Source: Zanthoxylum bungeanum
Taxonomy: Eukaryota; Streptophyta; Magnoliopsida; Sapindales; Rutaceae
NCBI GenBank assembly: GCA_019454045.1
Contig: SKCR01038152.1
Coordinates: 1-64,000 of the forward strand
Reading direction: 5' to 3'
Length of the DNA stretch: 64,000 nt
Shown: positions 12,267-25,400 of the stretch, in pieces
How positions within the stretch are numbered: position 1 is the first letter of the stretch
How the letters are laid out: each line of letters begins with the position of its first letter
The notes under the pieces: model-generated
The model's database searches: none
Seen by the model: the letters and a program-made list of their open reading frames with translations, nothing else
What the model was told of the DNA's origin: nothing
Translations under genes and position numbers: made by a program

Positions 12267-12278
12267 TCGTATCAGAGC
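12267..12278 (+). other. Primer-binding site, initiator tRNA-Met type
   Basis: TCGTATCAGAGC differs by one base from TGGTATCAGAGC, the site complementary to the 3' end of plant initiator tRNA-Met. It begins two bases after the LTR end, as in functional copia elements. Confidence 0.85.
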
Positions 12279-15090
12279 CAAGGTTCAAGCATGAAATTTT
12301 TATGGCTTAAAATTGGGTATTTTGTATTTGAGCATGATTTGAATAAATTGGATGTTTGAGTATGCTTAATACATGTTTAATTAAAGATTGATTGGATCAA
12401 TTTGTTGAAAATGAGTTTGGAACAATTTTTTCCCAAATATGTTGCCTTGGCCGAATATTGTAGGGTTTTGGAATTCTTGGAATTTTTTGATTTTGATTCA
12501 TTGGATAAGTTGGAATCATATTGGATAATGTTAATTGAAATTAATTGGATTGAATTTTGAATTGAACAAAAATCCCCAAAAACTTACCTTGGCCGAATGC
12601 AACATGATGCCCTAATGTCTTGGTGTTTTTGATTTTGATCATTGGATGTATTGGAAATCATTCGGGATGTTAATTTAGTGTCGATTGTGGATTAATTGGA
12701 TTGAAACCGAATTGGACATGAAATAACTCCCTTGGCTGAGACATGTAGCATGGTTAATGGGTTTGATTTTTCATCAAAGTATTTTGGACATGTGATGATG
12801 ATATAAGCATGATTAATTGGACAAAATGATGTTTTGGAAATATTGATTTGGTTAATTAATCATGTAATACACTTTGGTAATTAAATTGGAAATTTGGAAT
12901 TTGGTAATTTAATTTTTTGGGCATTAAAATTGGATTTGGGCTTTTAAAGTTGTAATGGGCTTATTGGGCTTTGTTTTACAAAGTTGGGTTTAGGCAAATT
13001 GGATTGGATCCAATTGGGCCCAAAACCACTTCCATAAAGCCCAAATGCAACTTAATGAACTTTTAAAGTTTAATTCGGCCTAATGGGCCGAAATTGATTT
13101 ATGGGCTTATGGGGTTACTCCTTGATTGGGCTTTGGTTGCCGAAGCCCATACCTTAAAGAAATTAATTGAAAGCCCATTGGACTTGAATTAAATTGACGT
13201 TGGACGTTAATCGGGCTTTGAGACCCGTAACGATTAAATTTGGAATTTAAGTCGTAAAAAGTTTATTTATAAAGTGTAATATTTAATTTGGAATTAAAAT
13301 ATTCAATTAGTATTAAATACATATTAAATTGGATTTAATGTTGTAGTTTAATTTAATTCGAGAATTCGTACTTTGAGTACTTATTCGCAAAAACAAGTTT
13401 GACTCGCCCAAAATCAAATCGTTGTTTGAACATGGATGATCACTAATTATCAGATTAATTAATTTGATTAGATTGATTGATAACAGCTGTGTGTGAATAC
13501 ATGGTTGTGATGAATGAATAATGTATATCAGATGGATATTAGTCGGGTGGGGGCAATTTTGGAAATTATTGTAATAAATTCGATTTATTAAATTGGACCT
13601 GCGTGTCCAGCCTTATCACCTCTATTCTCTTTGTATTCTCTTCTCACCTATTCCGTTCAATATAAATGAGGTTTCTTAGTAGTGTAGTGACGGGTAGAAA
13701 TAATACAAGTGCTAGTTTGAGAAAGAAATGGAGAGATTTGATCTAGGATCAATGTGTTAAGTATCCATCCGCATATCATTATTATTTACTTTCATATGCG
13801 CTTTATTATGTGTTTAGAATGCATGTTTAAGGGTGTATGATGATGAGATAAACAAAGATAATAAATTGGTAGCCAATTTGCACGCGAAAAACCCTCATCA
13901 AATATCATGCATTTTTCCTTCCATTGAGTGATTCTTACTCAAGATCCGAGACTGGCATTGGGTTGTTGGCCAAAGTCAAGCCATTTGTCCGTCGAAGATG
14001 TGTTTGAACCACGGAGTTTTGTTCTATATTGGTGTCTTGTCCAAGTTGTGGTTGTTGGCCAAAGTCAAGACCACTTCTTGTCCATGGACATTGATTACGA
14101 AGCTTTCCATGGTCAATGGGTCGCGCTTGACTGGGATCACTAGGTTTGTTGTGCCAAAGCCAAGGCTTAGTTGATTCAGAGGAAAAGGTTAGGTAATACA
14201 TTGGATGTATTGGCATATATAAGATATATGTTTAGGATTTGGATATCCGCCTACTGGATCTAGGAGTTGGATTGGATCCAATTGATCTTTGAGATCTAAC
14301 TAGTTAAATATCATACAATTTGTTGGCCAAAGTCAAGATTGTGTGTTATTTAACGGGATCCTAGCCCACTAGGAAACACGGTTTCCCGAGTACTCGACAG
14401 AGGGTTAGAGGCTCGTCGGAAAATAGTGGGAGGTAAGAATTGAATTTGCAATATTCGTTTAATTACTTACCATACGCGCTCATTCAAATTATTCGTCATA
14501 TAAATTAAATGTTAGTTGGACTAATATTTAAATTGTTGTTTTAATAAGCAGTTGGACTGTATTATATTTGATATATATAATTGGATTATAGTAATCAATA
14601 TATTTGAATTAATTAATTTCAATTTAGAGTTGATTTTATAATTGGATTATAGTAATCAATGTAATTGAGGTTAATTAATTTAAATTATATTTGATTGTAT
14701 AGTTGGACTATAATAATCATTATAATAAATAGTACCACAAATCGTTGATTAATATGGACTATTAGAATCAAGATAAATAAAAGATTAGTGTTTAAAACAT
14801 AATCCTGGTGAAAATGTATTTAAACGACTATATTTTTTCAAATTGGGAATAATTTCATGATGGTCCTGGAAATAAATAATAAGTTACTTTATTTGATAAA
14901 ATAACTATTATGCCTAAGCCAAGAATTAAGCAATAGTAGAGCATAATCTTTGGAAGATTTATGTGATGATAACTTAAGTGCTTAATTCGATATACTTGTC
15001 ATAAATCTATGTTTAGATTTAAGAAGTTTTAAAATTGCAATAAATAACTCTTGGAGGGTTAAAGACTATTCTCAATGGGATAAAGTCAAA
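12279..15090 (+). mobile_element. Long AT-rich leader of the copia element, no coding seen
   Basis: About 2.8 kb between the primer site and the first recognisable pol remnants holds no gag motif that I can read. It is rich in TTGGA-centred short inverted repeats (for example TTAAATTTGGAATTTAA near 13237 and ATTAAATTGGATTTAAT near 13325). It also has several copies of GTTGGCCAAAGTCAAG (13966, 14056, 14322). The same leader is in the related element at 41298-46300. A 71-codon frame at 13928-14143 is not conserved there in the same form. Confidence 0.6.
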
Positions 15091-18000
15091 CTTTGCAATT
15101 AGGTAAATGGCGCAAGGCGCACCATACTTCAATATTCTAGAAACCTAAGGCTTGGCCAAAGGCTTCTGAAATATTTGAAAGGGCAAAGGCAAAATCATTA
15201 TGATCTTCTAGGAAGATAAAAGACATATCCTAAAGTGACTGCCATTTGGATATGGCAGACACGAAAGAATTAAAGAAAGGGCAAGGCTCTGACTTTAAGA
15301 ATGTTTGTCAATATTATATCTTACTAGTATTAAAATTGGATTTTAAAATACTTATTATGGTACATAAAATTATGTATTGATGTTCAGAATCTGCTGTGAG
15401 CAGGATACTGACTTCAAGCTGAGATTAATCTGCGAATCGGAAATGGGACGAAAGTCGCTGTTTCGACCGTAGAATCCTAAGTTTAGGAACTACCTTTTGG
15501 GTATATACTTAAATTAGGAACTGTTATAATGTAACTAGTTTGACTAGGAACATTATCTTTATATCAGTGTTTAATCTGTTGCGGATAGACCTTTATATTC
15601 TAGAACACTAAAGTGTTTCATTATATAAAGAATGATTTTAAGATAAACACATTAGATGTGAGTAACATAATTTATATTTTGAATATAAATAATATCTCAA
15701 ATATAAAACATGACAAATAAATAGCTCAAACTGATTTGATCAGTTAAGAAACTAATTGTGGCATTGTTGTCTGGGACACAATCAAACAAGACTCATATAT
15801 CCACACTTTCGAAGAGTGGGTACTAGGACTATTTGATTCTATTCAAATAAAGTCTACGAATCTAGTTTATTGGGCAAAGCGCCTAAAACACTATTTACTT
15901 GGTAAAAGTTCTAATGCCACCGATCTGTTAGCCCTATTCATAGTGAAGTAAGTGGGCCCATATCTAGCAATGCTAGATGTGAATATGAATATTTCGTGAC
16001 CTTAACGGATGTGGCATCACGTTATAACTTTTCGAGTTTCGACATGAAGTGAACAAACAGATCGTCTAAAGTATTAAACCGTCGCGGTAAGAGCGTAAAG
16101 GAAAATACTTAAGCAGTAAGTTTCAAACATACGTGAAAGAGTATAGTATTCTTTCAATGAGGACTCCTCCCGAGACACGTCAGTTTGACTGTTTGTCCGT
16201 ACGGAGAAACCAAATTTTGATGGACATGATAAGGTTAATCATGAGTCGCTCTGAGCTACCATTTCCTTCATCGGATATGCATTAACAGTGCAATACTTAT
16301 TTAGAATAAGGTTCCGTAATAATATGTTTGACAGATATCATATTAGATATGAACGGAAAGAAAACGGGTTTCTCATTCCTGATGATTTGGGTATGCTAGG
16401 CATATGTTTGGATATACCAAACTAAAACCCAAATAGGATAAGTGCCAATTATAGGTCATCCTAGGGATACCATAAGTATAGTATTGTACATCTCACGATA
16501 GAACAATGTTATTGTTGCTCACCATGCAGTTTTCCTAAGAGGAATACTGATATGCAGTGGTAAGTGGGAGGATGGTATAACTCGATGAAAGTCGGAGTAA
16601 TACTATTGAAGGCACGAAGTCCTTAATGGAACACAGATAGTTCATCAAGGATGAAACTATACCATTAATCTTCGAATACACAAGAACCGCGTAGATCGGA
16701 GAGAATCAGAAAACAACCTGGGGTATAGGTTTCTGATCTCACCTCATAAAGATGTCAATCTTGTTGAGGTAGACCAACCGACTACGTTTGAGGAAGTGAT
16801 ACAAGGTATCGACTCCCTTTTATGGCAAAGTGCCATGAGTCCGAAGTGGATTCCATGTATACGAACTATGTTTAGACACTAGTTGATGTACCGTAGGCAT
16901 TGTGCCTATTGGTACTTAAAAGTCTTCAAGGAAGACATAGATGGATGGCAACATACCAACGTACAAGCTAGGCTTTTAGCGAAAGGTATCTTTATCAACA
17001 TTATGTTGATTACGGTTCAACCTTTTACCTGTTGCCACGGTAAATCCATTTGGATAATGCTTGCTGAAATTGTACATTTATGAAATGTGTCAGTTAAAGA
17101 TCATAATCGCTTTCCTTAAACGGAAACCTTTTGGAGGATGTTTATAACATCCTAACGATTTTTTCGTACCTAAACCAGCAAACTAGGTTTGCGGGTTGTT
17201 CGATCCATGTTTGGATTGAAGCAAGCATAAGGTTCTTGGAGCTGACGTTTTGATGTAATCATAATGGTTTATGATTTAATTCAAGACGAAAATAACTCTT
17301 GTGGGTATATAAGAAGGTTAGTGGGAGCGCACTGACAATGAATGTCCCGTATAAAATAATGATAATATATGTCATTTCTTGGAAATGATATTCCCATAAA
17401 ACAATCGGCGAAAGCTTGGCTTTCGAGATAATTCTCCATAGAATTCTTAGGAGTAACAACCTATATTCTAGGAATAAACATCTATTCGGATAGATTTAAA
17501 GTTGTTAACACTCTCTGAGAAATTGTACATTTAAAATGTACGTGACCTGGTGTCTCATACGCTTTGAGCATATGGAGTCAAAATCTGACCAATCCGAGTG
17601 ATAGTCACTGGATTGAAGTTAAGAGCATCCGTTAGTATCTCATAGAACTAAGGATGATGTCTTAGTCTACGGAGAAGGAGAACTTGAAGTGACTGGGATC
17701 GCTGTAGCAAGTTTCCAAACCGATAAAGACGACTATAAGTCGCAAACGGTACTATAAAGTTTGAATACCGGAACAGTGAGCTGGAAATCTTCCAAGCAAG
17801 ATACTGTACCACCATATAAACAACAAATACGGATTATTGCTGCAGCTGAGGCAGTAATAGAAGCCATTTGGGTCGATAATAAATCTAATTAGATTAGATA
17901 TAGTTCTGTTAGCGGTTGAGCTAGGCGTCAGCACAGGCTAAAGAATTAATGGTCTCATCAATGATCCAGATATATACTTCGATATTCATCTGATTCGTTC

Positions 18001-18153
18001 GGATCATACATCATGGCAATGTAATGATCGTATAAATCGCATCAGACGATAATCATGTAAATCCGCTGACGAAAACCTTTTCTTAGCAATTTGAGCCAAC
18101 CGTACATAGTTCGGGTGTAAGACACTCGAGTGACTGGCTATAGGGAAAGTGGG
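15090..18153 (+). pseudogene. Degenerate copia pol: protease, integrase, RT, RNase H
   Basis: Remnants occur in the right order but in many frames. Near 15240 is a gag-end trace (CPK, then KELKKGKG). Protease traces at 15395-15600 read LRIGNG, then TRNIIS. Integrase traces run from about 15765 to 16330: LGH, EYFVTLTD, then MSRSELPF. RT traces include VFKEDIDGWQHTNVQARLLAKG (16922-16985). RNase H traces at 17575-18130 read HWIEV, FQTDKDDYKSQ, SWKSSKQD and ADPLTK-like. The protease active site and the RT DD motif are not readable. The same short indels are found in the copy at 46300-49365, so the damage predates the spread of both copies. Confidence 0.85.
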
Positions 18154-18157
18154 AGAT

Positions 18158-20207
18158 TGTTGGACAATCATGACCCATAGCGTCACTATTTGTACAGATC
18201 ATGGTGTTGTTGTACAAATTAACTATGTGACATAGGAGATTTCTCTCTTATCATTTGTGATTAGATCACCTTAGATGTATAAATGATGAGAGGTCCCTAT
18301 GATTTGTTCCTGGACGGAGAATGATATGAGATAGTATCAGTCCACGTAGGATAAATCATTAAATATCCCTAGTCAGAGTATTATCGAGATTGGACATCGA
18401 TAAATACGTAAAAGACTAGTATTGTACTTGTGCGCGTTGTGAGGGCACAACGGCATAATTCTCATATATTTGGGTATTGGATACTCATGCAAGTGTAATA
18501 GGAGGTTGTGTTTCACCGATGGTAAGGAAACAGCTTCGCTCTGGATAGACCCCCTCGGAATCCCATTGGTAGTATGATTGTGTGTCTATGGGAGTCCGAC
18601 ATCAAGGTAGGTGTATTTGGTCTTAACATGAAACTTACACTGATAATACTTACGACAATCAATATACTTTGGTTGAGGTCGTCCAGGGCTTTAACCGGTT
18701 CTATGTACGTCAATACTGGGTATATTGAGAATCGTACAGTATTGGGTGTGATGTCAAGACGGAAGTATCACTCCAGTCATAGTGGAGATGATGTCACGTA
18801 GGATACGGTATTAGTGCTCTTAAGTGCTGCCCATCGGGATATTATGACTAGGTCATGTATATCCGATTATGGAGACTAGTTACTAGACATCCAACATGTG
18901 CTTCGTACGGGGCAGACACATCTCCAGTCCCAAGCCTAGCACGTGACCATCCGATACTAGATCGATATGCACTATACGATGTATACTACGCCTGATACAG
19001 ATCCTTCATTCCTGTAAGGATATTTCCGGAGAATTGGGTAGGCATGGTGCTTTGCTAGAAGCCAACCTTGTCTTATGAATCTGTAAAACGTAGTACTTGG
19101 TACTTAGGTGTTCGGATAGTCCGACGACCGTATTTACTGCCAACATATCCGGGTATCTCATGGGTCGCTTCCCAATGATTCACCTATGATGTATGACTCG
19201 CACTTTAATTAATCTGGGCTTAATTCGATGAGAGAGAAAATTAATCTGGGATTAATTACGGAGATATTTTATTTGGATAAAATATCATCTAAAGAGAGAG
19301 AACGCGATTAATTTGGAATTAATCGGTAAAATAAATTTAATAGTTAAATTTGATTTTCTATTTAATTATTGGAATGGGCTAAATTAATATATCGGATATA
19401 TTAATATGAATTGGATTTCATTACGAAATTAAAGTCGGACTTTAATGCGAACGAACGAATTAATTTAGAATTAATTCGTAAACGACGTTCGTAATATATC
19501 TGCGAGGCATCGATATTTAATTATTAGATTAAATTATTTATTTAACGATGGAAGTTCGTTTAATCGGATTAAACGGAACCGAGCCGCGGAAAATGTTCGT
19601 AGAGATATTTGAATTTTGAATTCAAATATGTGGGGCCCATGTGTGGTAGGTGTACCTACCACCCAACTACCTTGTTTTGCTTTTGAAAAAACGTTTACCC
19701 ACACCTACCAAGATTAGGGTAAAAAGTGAAATGGTTTTACCAAAAGGTGAATAACAAAATGGGCTAACTCATTTATTTTTCATTAGATGAAAATTTGTAA
19801 AAACCTTAGAGAACTCTCTCTCTCTCCCATCTTCTTTCTTTCTCACGCCCATTGAGAGGCTGCTCACTGCCTGAAAATTGAGTCCATGGAAGCAAGAATA
19901 TGTGGATTTTGTGGCAAGATCCAAGTGCTAGCACACTCATATGAGACATACGAAGGTGTTAGGGAAACCCACCCACGAGCCGGGAATCAAACGACGAAGC
20001 TTGGAGCTCCAAATCTCAGATCCAAAACTGAAACAGTGGGCAGAAAAATCTGCACTGTTTGGGCGTCACTTTGAAGGGGAGAAAATTTTTTTGTTGCCTC
20101 TTCAATCGTCTCAACCGATCGATGTGAGTATTCCGCTATCTCATTTGATGTATTCACACATTATTTTCATGATTGTTATGATCTTGGGACCTAAATAGAA
20201 ACCAATA
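18158..20207 (+). mobile_element. Copia 3' LTR (2,050 bp)
   Basis: A polypurine tract (AAAGTGGGAGAT, 18147-18157) precedes TGTTGG at 18158. The end reads CCAATA (20202-20207), a one-base change from CCAACA, and the GAAAC target copy follows. Together with 10226-12265 it bounds a 9,982-bp element. It holds the same hairpin array (19205-19600). Confidence 0.9.
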
Positions 20208-21222
20208 GAAACGAATGACATTTTCAAAACATTTTGGAAGTGGGGTTATTCGATGTGTGGGGTATTGATTTTATGGGACCCTTTGTTCCATTATTCTGAA
20301 ACATGTACATCTTGGTTGCAGTAGACTACGTCTCCAAACGGGTTGAAGTAATTGCACTGCCATCTAACAATTCAAAAGTGGTGTTCAAGTTCCTTAAAAA
20401 TAATATTTTCACTCGCTTTGGAACACCTCGTGTAATTATCAGTGATGGTGGCTCACATTTTTACAACAGATATTTCGATGCACTCTTATCCAAATATGAA
20501 GTTACTCATAAGGTTGCCACTACCTACAATCAACAGTCAAATGGACAGGTTGAGGTTTCAAACAGGGAAATCAAAAGAATCTTGAAAAGAACTGTTGGAT
20601 CAACAAATAGGGACTAGTCTACAAAACTGGAGGACGTATTATGGGCCTAATGGACAGTTTACAAAACACTCATTGGTATGTCCCTATATCGATTGGTGTT
20701 TGGGAAAGCATGTCACCTGCTAGTTAATTTTAGACATAAGGCGTACTAGGCACTAAAGAAGTTGAATCTTGATCTATAAGCTGTAGGAGAAAAAAGACTT
20801 CACCAACTCAACGAATTGGAGGAATTTCACCAACAGGCTTATGAGAATGCCAGATTATATAAGGAAAAGACCAAGAAATGGTATGACCGAAAAATAATAC
20901 ACAGACAGTTGGAACCAAGGCAGCAGATGTTGTTGTACAACTCGAGGTTGAAACTTTTCCATGGAAAGTTGAAATCAAGGTGGTCAGGTCCATTTGTGAT
21001 CACTCTAGTTTTACTATATAGAGCTATTGACTTACTTGATCCAAACACCGACAAAACATTCAAGGTTAACATCTAGCATGTCAAACACTACTAGGGAGAA
21101 TTATTTGAGCGATAAAAAGAAAGTGTCACACTTTCAGATCCAGCCTAACGTTCGAGAAGTCACGTCTAGCTGATGACGTTAAACATAGCTCTAGCAGGAA
21201 GGCAACCCAAGCAATTTTTATA
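20208..21222 (+). pseudogene. Athila-type integrase, continuation after the copia insertion
   Basis: The integrase core reads [40 protein letters not shown] and [15 protein letters not shown], which supplies the D, D and E positions of the catalytic triad. The C-terminal part follows (KKWYDRKI, then FHGKLKSRWSGPF), ending in FKVNI and HVKHY near 21080. Stops and frameshifts are present; 20303-20617 is the longest open piece. After it, at 21160-21222, comes a block (GCTCTAGCAGGAAGGCAACCC) typical of the sequence after integrase in Athila and Tat elements. The same block is on the minus strand at 38125-38170 in family X. Confidence 0.92.
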
Positions 21223-21346
21223 TATATTATGATTTGGTGTGATTTAATTTGGTGTGTTTAGATTTTTCATGCTAAGTTACTTTAGTATGGAAGAAATTCT
21301 CGAAAATTTTCACAAGTAATTTCCTTCTCTCCCTCAAAAATCTCTG

Positions 21347-21835
21347 ATGAAAGTTTACAAATCTCGCTTGGAACGGATGAGACTACTGATGATCAAGGGT
21401 ATTCCTGCTGACATTCGATGGATTATTAAAGCATGGGTCTAATTGGCAGGTGAGTTCTCTGATTCTTTTAGTTCACATCTGTCGAGTTTAGGGAGAATCA
21501 AATATGCTAAAAAGAGAAGAGCCAAAAGAATATGTGTTTGTAATAAATGTGCTCATATGTTTTGTGATACTCGTTGTCGTTATCTAGGAATAGTGTCTGA
21601 TAACCGTGAAGATAAGATTAATTTCATTATGGATGGCTTGAGTAAGGAGTCTTTGGATGACATATCTAAAACTCTTGAGACGCATCCCAATGGATATGTG
21701 TATCATGAAATTCGCATGCTATTTGCACAATTCCAAAAAGAAAGACAAAAGTTAAGTCTCGGGAATCTGACACAAAAAGACCTTGTTTGCCAATTTATAA
21801 GAAAACTGGATGCGAAGCTTGTCAATGATGTATAA
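21347..21835 (+). pseudogene. Cys-rich basic ORF in the post-integrase slot, one internal stop
   Basis: From an ATG at 21347 the frame runs to a stop after 21832, interrupted only by TAA at 21440-21442; 130 codons are open after that stop. Visible features are a hydrophobic start, a strongly basic stretch (KKRRAKR), then Cys residues spaced C-x-C-x2-C-x4-C-x3-C, and an acidic and helical second half. I do not recognise the family with confidence. The basic stretch followed by a Cys cluster is loosely reminiscent of the small nucleic-acid-binding proteins of some plant flexiviruses, but zinc-ribbon proteins in general could look like this. It lies 125 bp after the Athila pol hallmark, the place of a third ORF in such elements. 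A real ORF is likely, since chance frames in this AT-rich DNA rarely have such composition. Confidence 0.5.
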
Positions 21836-22489
21836 AAGTCAATAAAGCCGTAAATTATTGTAAATATTATATCTCTTTGTCTTTTCCTAATAATTGTGAT
21901 TTGTTTTGTTATTTTCTCCGACAGGATCCAGATTTTTTTCGACTATCACAGTTTACTTTACTGTTTAACTAATAATTATCATTTGGCAGGTTCTAGTGCT
22001 ATTATATTTACTCACCCCTTTTCAAGTGTTATAAATTCAACTCATCATTGTACTTTTGAAGACATCTAGAGTAAAACATGGAAGCCACTTTAAGAAGACA
22101 AGGAATTGTTAAATATATATGATGACCTCGACTTGTATAGTTTGAAAAGGTCATTCGTGTTCTTCGTGAAGGGTACTCGTTGAGCACTTGGGTAGCCGAT
22201 AATGTTTGGTAATAAATAATAATATTATCATTATCTATCAGAGTAATTAAATATTATTGGATAACATTAATTATTTGTTTTGACCCAACTGTATTAATTG
22301 AATTAATCCAAAAATCACACAAGGGTTTTGTTGTAATTTCATAAATATCTATACAATTGGAGGATATTTTAACAATTATAAAATATTTAACAATATGTGC
22401 ATTGGCTTGTTTAATTGGATTAATTCAATGTAGTAGACAATTACCTAATCAATTGATTAAACTTTCTCTAGATTTAATTTGATTAAATT
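21836..22489. other. Non-coding AT-rich stretch
   Basis: No gene is seen. The piece TACTCGTTGAGCACTTGGG at 22170-22188 resembles the reverse complement of 32495-32515, inside the copia LTR at 31040-33508, so part of this stretch is probably a diverged LTR. TTTTCTCCGACAG at 21915 looks like a splice acceptor, but no exon can be supported. Confidence 0.4.
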
Positions 22490-25400
22490 TGTAACATCCC
22501 GCCTAGGCCAGGATGCTACCGGCAGGAGACAGGAAACCCATCTCCATAAGCTTCTGATTCTGACGAAATTTCGGCATGACGTATTCGTAACATCATGCAA
22601 CCTGGCCTGTAGCCAGCATCCATATACAACAAGAACATAACAATCTCAGCCTCAGCCCGGAAACTCAACATCAATGCATTCATCAACAAGGCCTCAGGCC
22701 TGGACTCAATGAACAAAATATAAACCACTTGGCCTCCGGCCAAAACTCAAAATGAAACTACTATTATATGACTATACAAATGAGAAGTAAATGCAAAAAA
22801 AAACAAACATAAGGGCCGTGAGGACCCATAACTCGACCCAGGACTCTCTTGACTGCATTGAGGCGATTCCACCGTCTTCAAAGTCTTCACCGAACACTGC
22901 TGGTGGTTCTACATGACAGCTACTAACCTGCAAAACTACAAACTGTTGGAATGTGAGTCATAATGACTCAGTAAGTAATCATGCTCTAACTACAGCATAA
23001 ACACACAATAGCTTATATTTTCGTTTCATTAAGTTCATGAAATTATCTTTTACTGTAATCATGCTATTACATATTAAATCTGAGCTAATTATCTCATTCT
23101 TATCCATTTATCAACATACTACTAATAAGACCATGTCATACTTCCATTACGTTACTCTGATGTCTCAAATACTTACTTAGTCATCCTTGATAATTTAGAT
23201 CGGGTATTTAATGTAATCATCTGTCATTTATTACACCAAAATATCATCAAATCGGATTAATAAGATATCCTTTCTACTTAACATCAAACAGGCTAAAAGC
23301 CAACCATACCAGCCTGTATGTGAAACCATGTAACCATACGCTATAATCTTACCGATTGTTCCTTTTTATGTGAACATATAATGCACACAATATCAATCAT
23401 ATACGTATAAATGCAACCAGGTTATCATGTTTCAATGTCAACTGTATGTACCTCATAACATTTCTAAAATGTATGACTTATATACCTGTCATGGGAATTA
23501 CGCTCTACTCAATATTCCATGCTTAATGAACAATTACCTTAAATCCGCTTCTGAGGATCTTACATATGAATGTGCTAATATTATTATGCATAGTATCAAC
23601 TACATGCATCTCAGATGAAAACACTAGAATACATGATCATATGCATGTCAGGTAAACTTTACAAGACTTTAACGTGCTATGGTTTCTAGAAAATACTTTC
23701 CGAAAACTCTTTTCTTGAAAATTCTTTATAAAACTCTTTTCTGAAACTTATTTAAAATCTTCTTTTAATAAACTTGTCTTTGAAAACATGCTCTAATACT
23801 TGGATCTCTGGAAATTGTTTTCTAAAATCGAAATTTGTACTCTGAGAACTGAAAACCGAAAAATAAAAACTTTCTCTGAACTCTGTATCTCAGAAAACTG
23901 TTTCTGAAGACTGAAAACTACACTTGAAAACTGGGATCGGTATCTAAAAACTGAAAACTGAAATCTGAAAAACTATTTCTAAACTCTGTTTCTGAAAACC
24001 GTGTACTATAATCTGGTTTCTGAAATCCAGGCACTGAAAATCTGAAAACTGTGTACTGAAAATCTGAAAACTGAAATCCTTTTCCTGAAAACCAAATCTC
24101 CGCCCGTAGGCGCATCTCCGCCCGAAGGCGCATCTCCGCCCGTAGGCGCATCTCCGCCCTAAGGCGCATCTCCACTCGAAGGCGCATCTCCGCCCAGAAT
24201 GTACTTATGTGCTTATTTTTTGACAATTTATTATTTTTAAACTTTGATCTCATTCCCTAGGGTGTAGTTTTCTACAACCCCCAAACCCAAGTCTTAATTA
24301 TATTGGGTTTATCAGTATTTACTCTCGCTTCCTGTATACGCATATACTTTGTCATTCCTATATTTTTCAATATAAAGCTTACTGATGTCTTTCTATTTAT
24401 ATACATATTTATATATATATATATATATCTTTACCTCTATATGTTCATGCTTGTCTTTTACTCAATACACATACTTATAGTTACTTGTTCTTATCTATAT
24501 GTATATATAAGTACACTTGCCTCTTTTTCCTACATTCATCTTTATATATATATATACAAGTTTCATACATAACCATATACAACTTTATTTTATTAATAAT
24601 GTCGAACAACATTAAATCTCTTAAGTATTCGTAGCATGAGTTACTTACCTGGTTTGCGGTCACTCCTAACCTGGATCCGATCTGTCAAAACAATAATAAC
24701 ACAGGGTCAGAACCGCTATTTGCGGAACTTTCTACTTATCTATATAAGCTTCCGAAATTTCTCGGAATACACAAACCCTCACCGACTCGACGGTTTATGC
24801 TTCATTACTCTAATATGACTTTCTATACTATTCTGAATTAACAAGATAGCTTATATTCTCATATTACGCGTTTGCGGTAAAACTTGCGGAAAAGTTTTCG
24901 CAAACGCTATGGAAGGGTCTCGAACCCTCCGAACCTATCCAGAATTACATAATTACCCTCGCAATACCATACCTATATCATCCTCATGATTACGGCCATC
25001 TACGCTCAGTCGCGCGAGAAACGTCGTTTTACCGGAATCTCGCTAATTCTACCGGATCGATCATATCTCGTCTGTTTCACCCCGAATTCTACCACATTTA
25101 TCGTTTTAACACATTAAATCATATACAATTCATTTCATGCTAATTCGTTACAATACGAAACTACTAGAAACATCCGAATAAAAAGCTGCAAACTTTAAAA
25201 TGACGAATTCTAAACGGAGGGTCATACCGAAATTCCGAGGCCATATTCGGACTCCCCTCGGCCATACGAACGCGCTGGTGCGATCGGAATTTCGATCGGA
25301 GTTACTGTTCATCTGGGTTTCACTGTTCATGCGTGCGTTTTCCCTCGATTTGCGTGCAACCGCCGTGTTCGGCAAAACCGACTCCGCATACTCGTAGTAC

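Noticed and set aside
21440..21470. Splicing that would remove the in-frame stop at 21440
   Set aside because: The nearest GT...AG pair after it is only about 24 bases apart, too short for a plant intron, and the stop lies before it.
24105..24196. CRISPR-like array of short GC-rich repeats
   Set aside because: Units are directly adjacent with no spacers and lie in a plant LTR; it is a minisatellite.
24303..24572. Membrane protein-like frame rich in Tyr and Ile
   Set aside because: It translates a TA microsatellite region of the LTR; the partner copy differs in frame and length.
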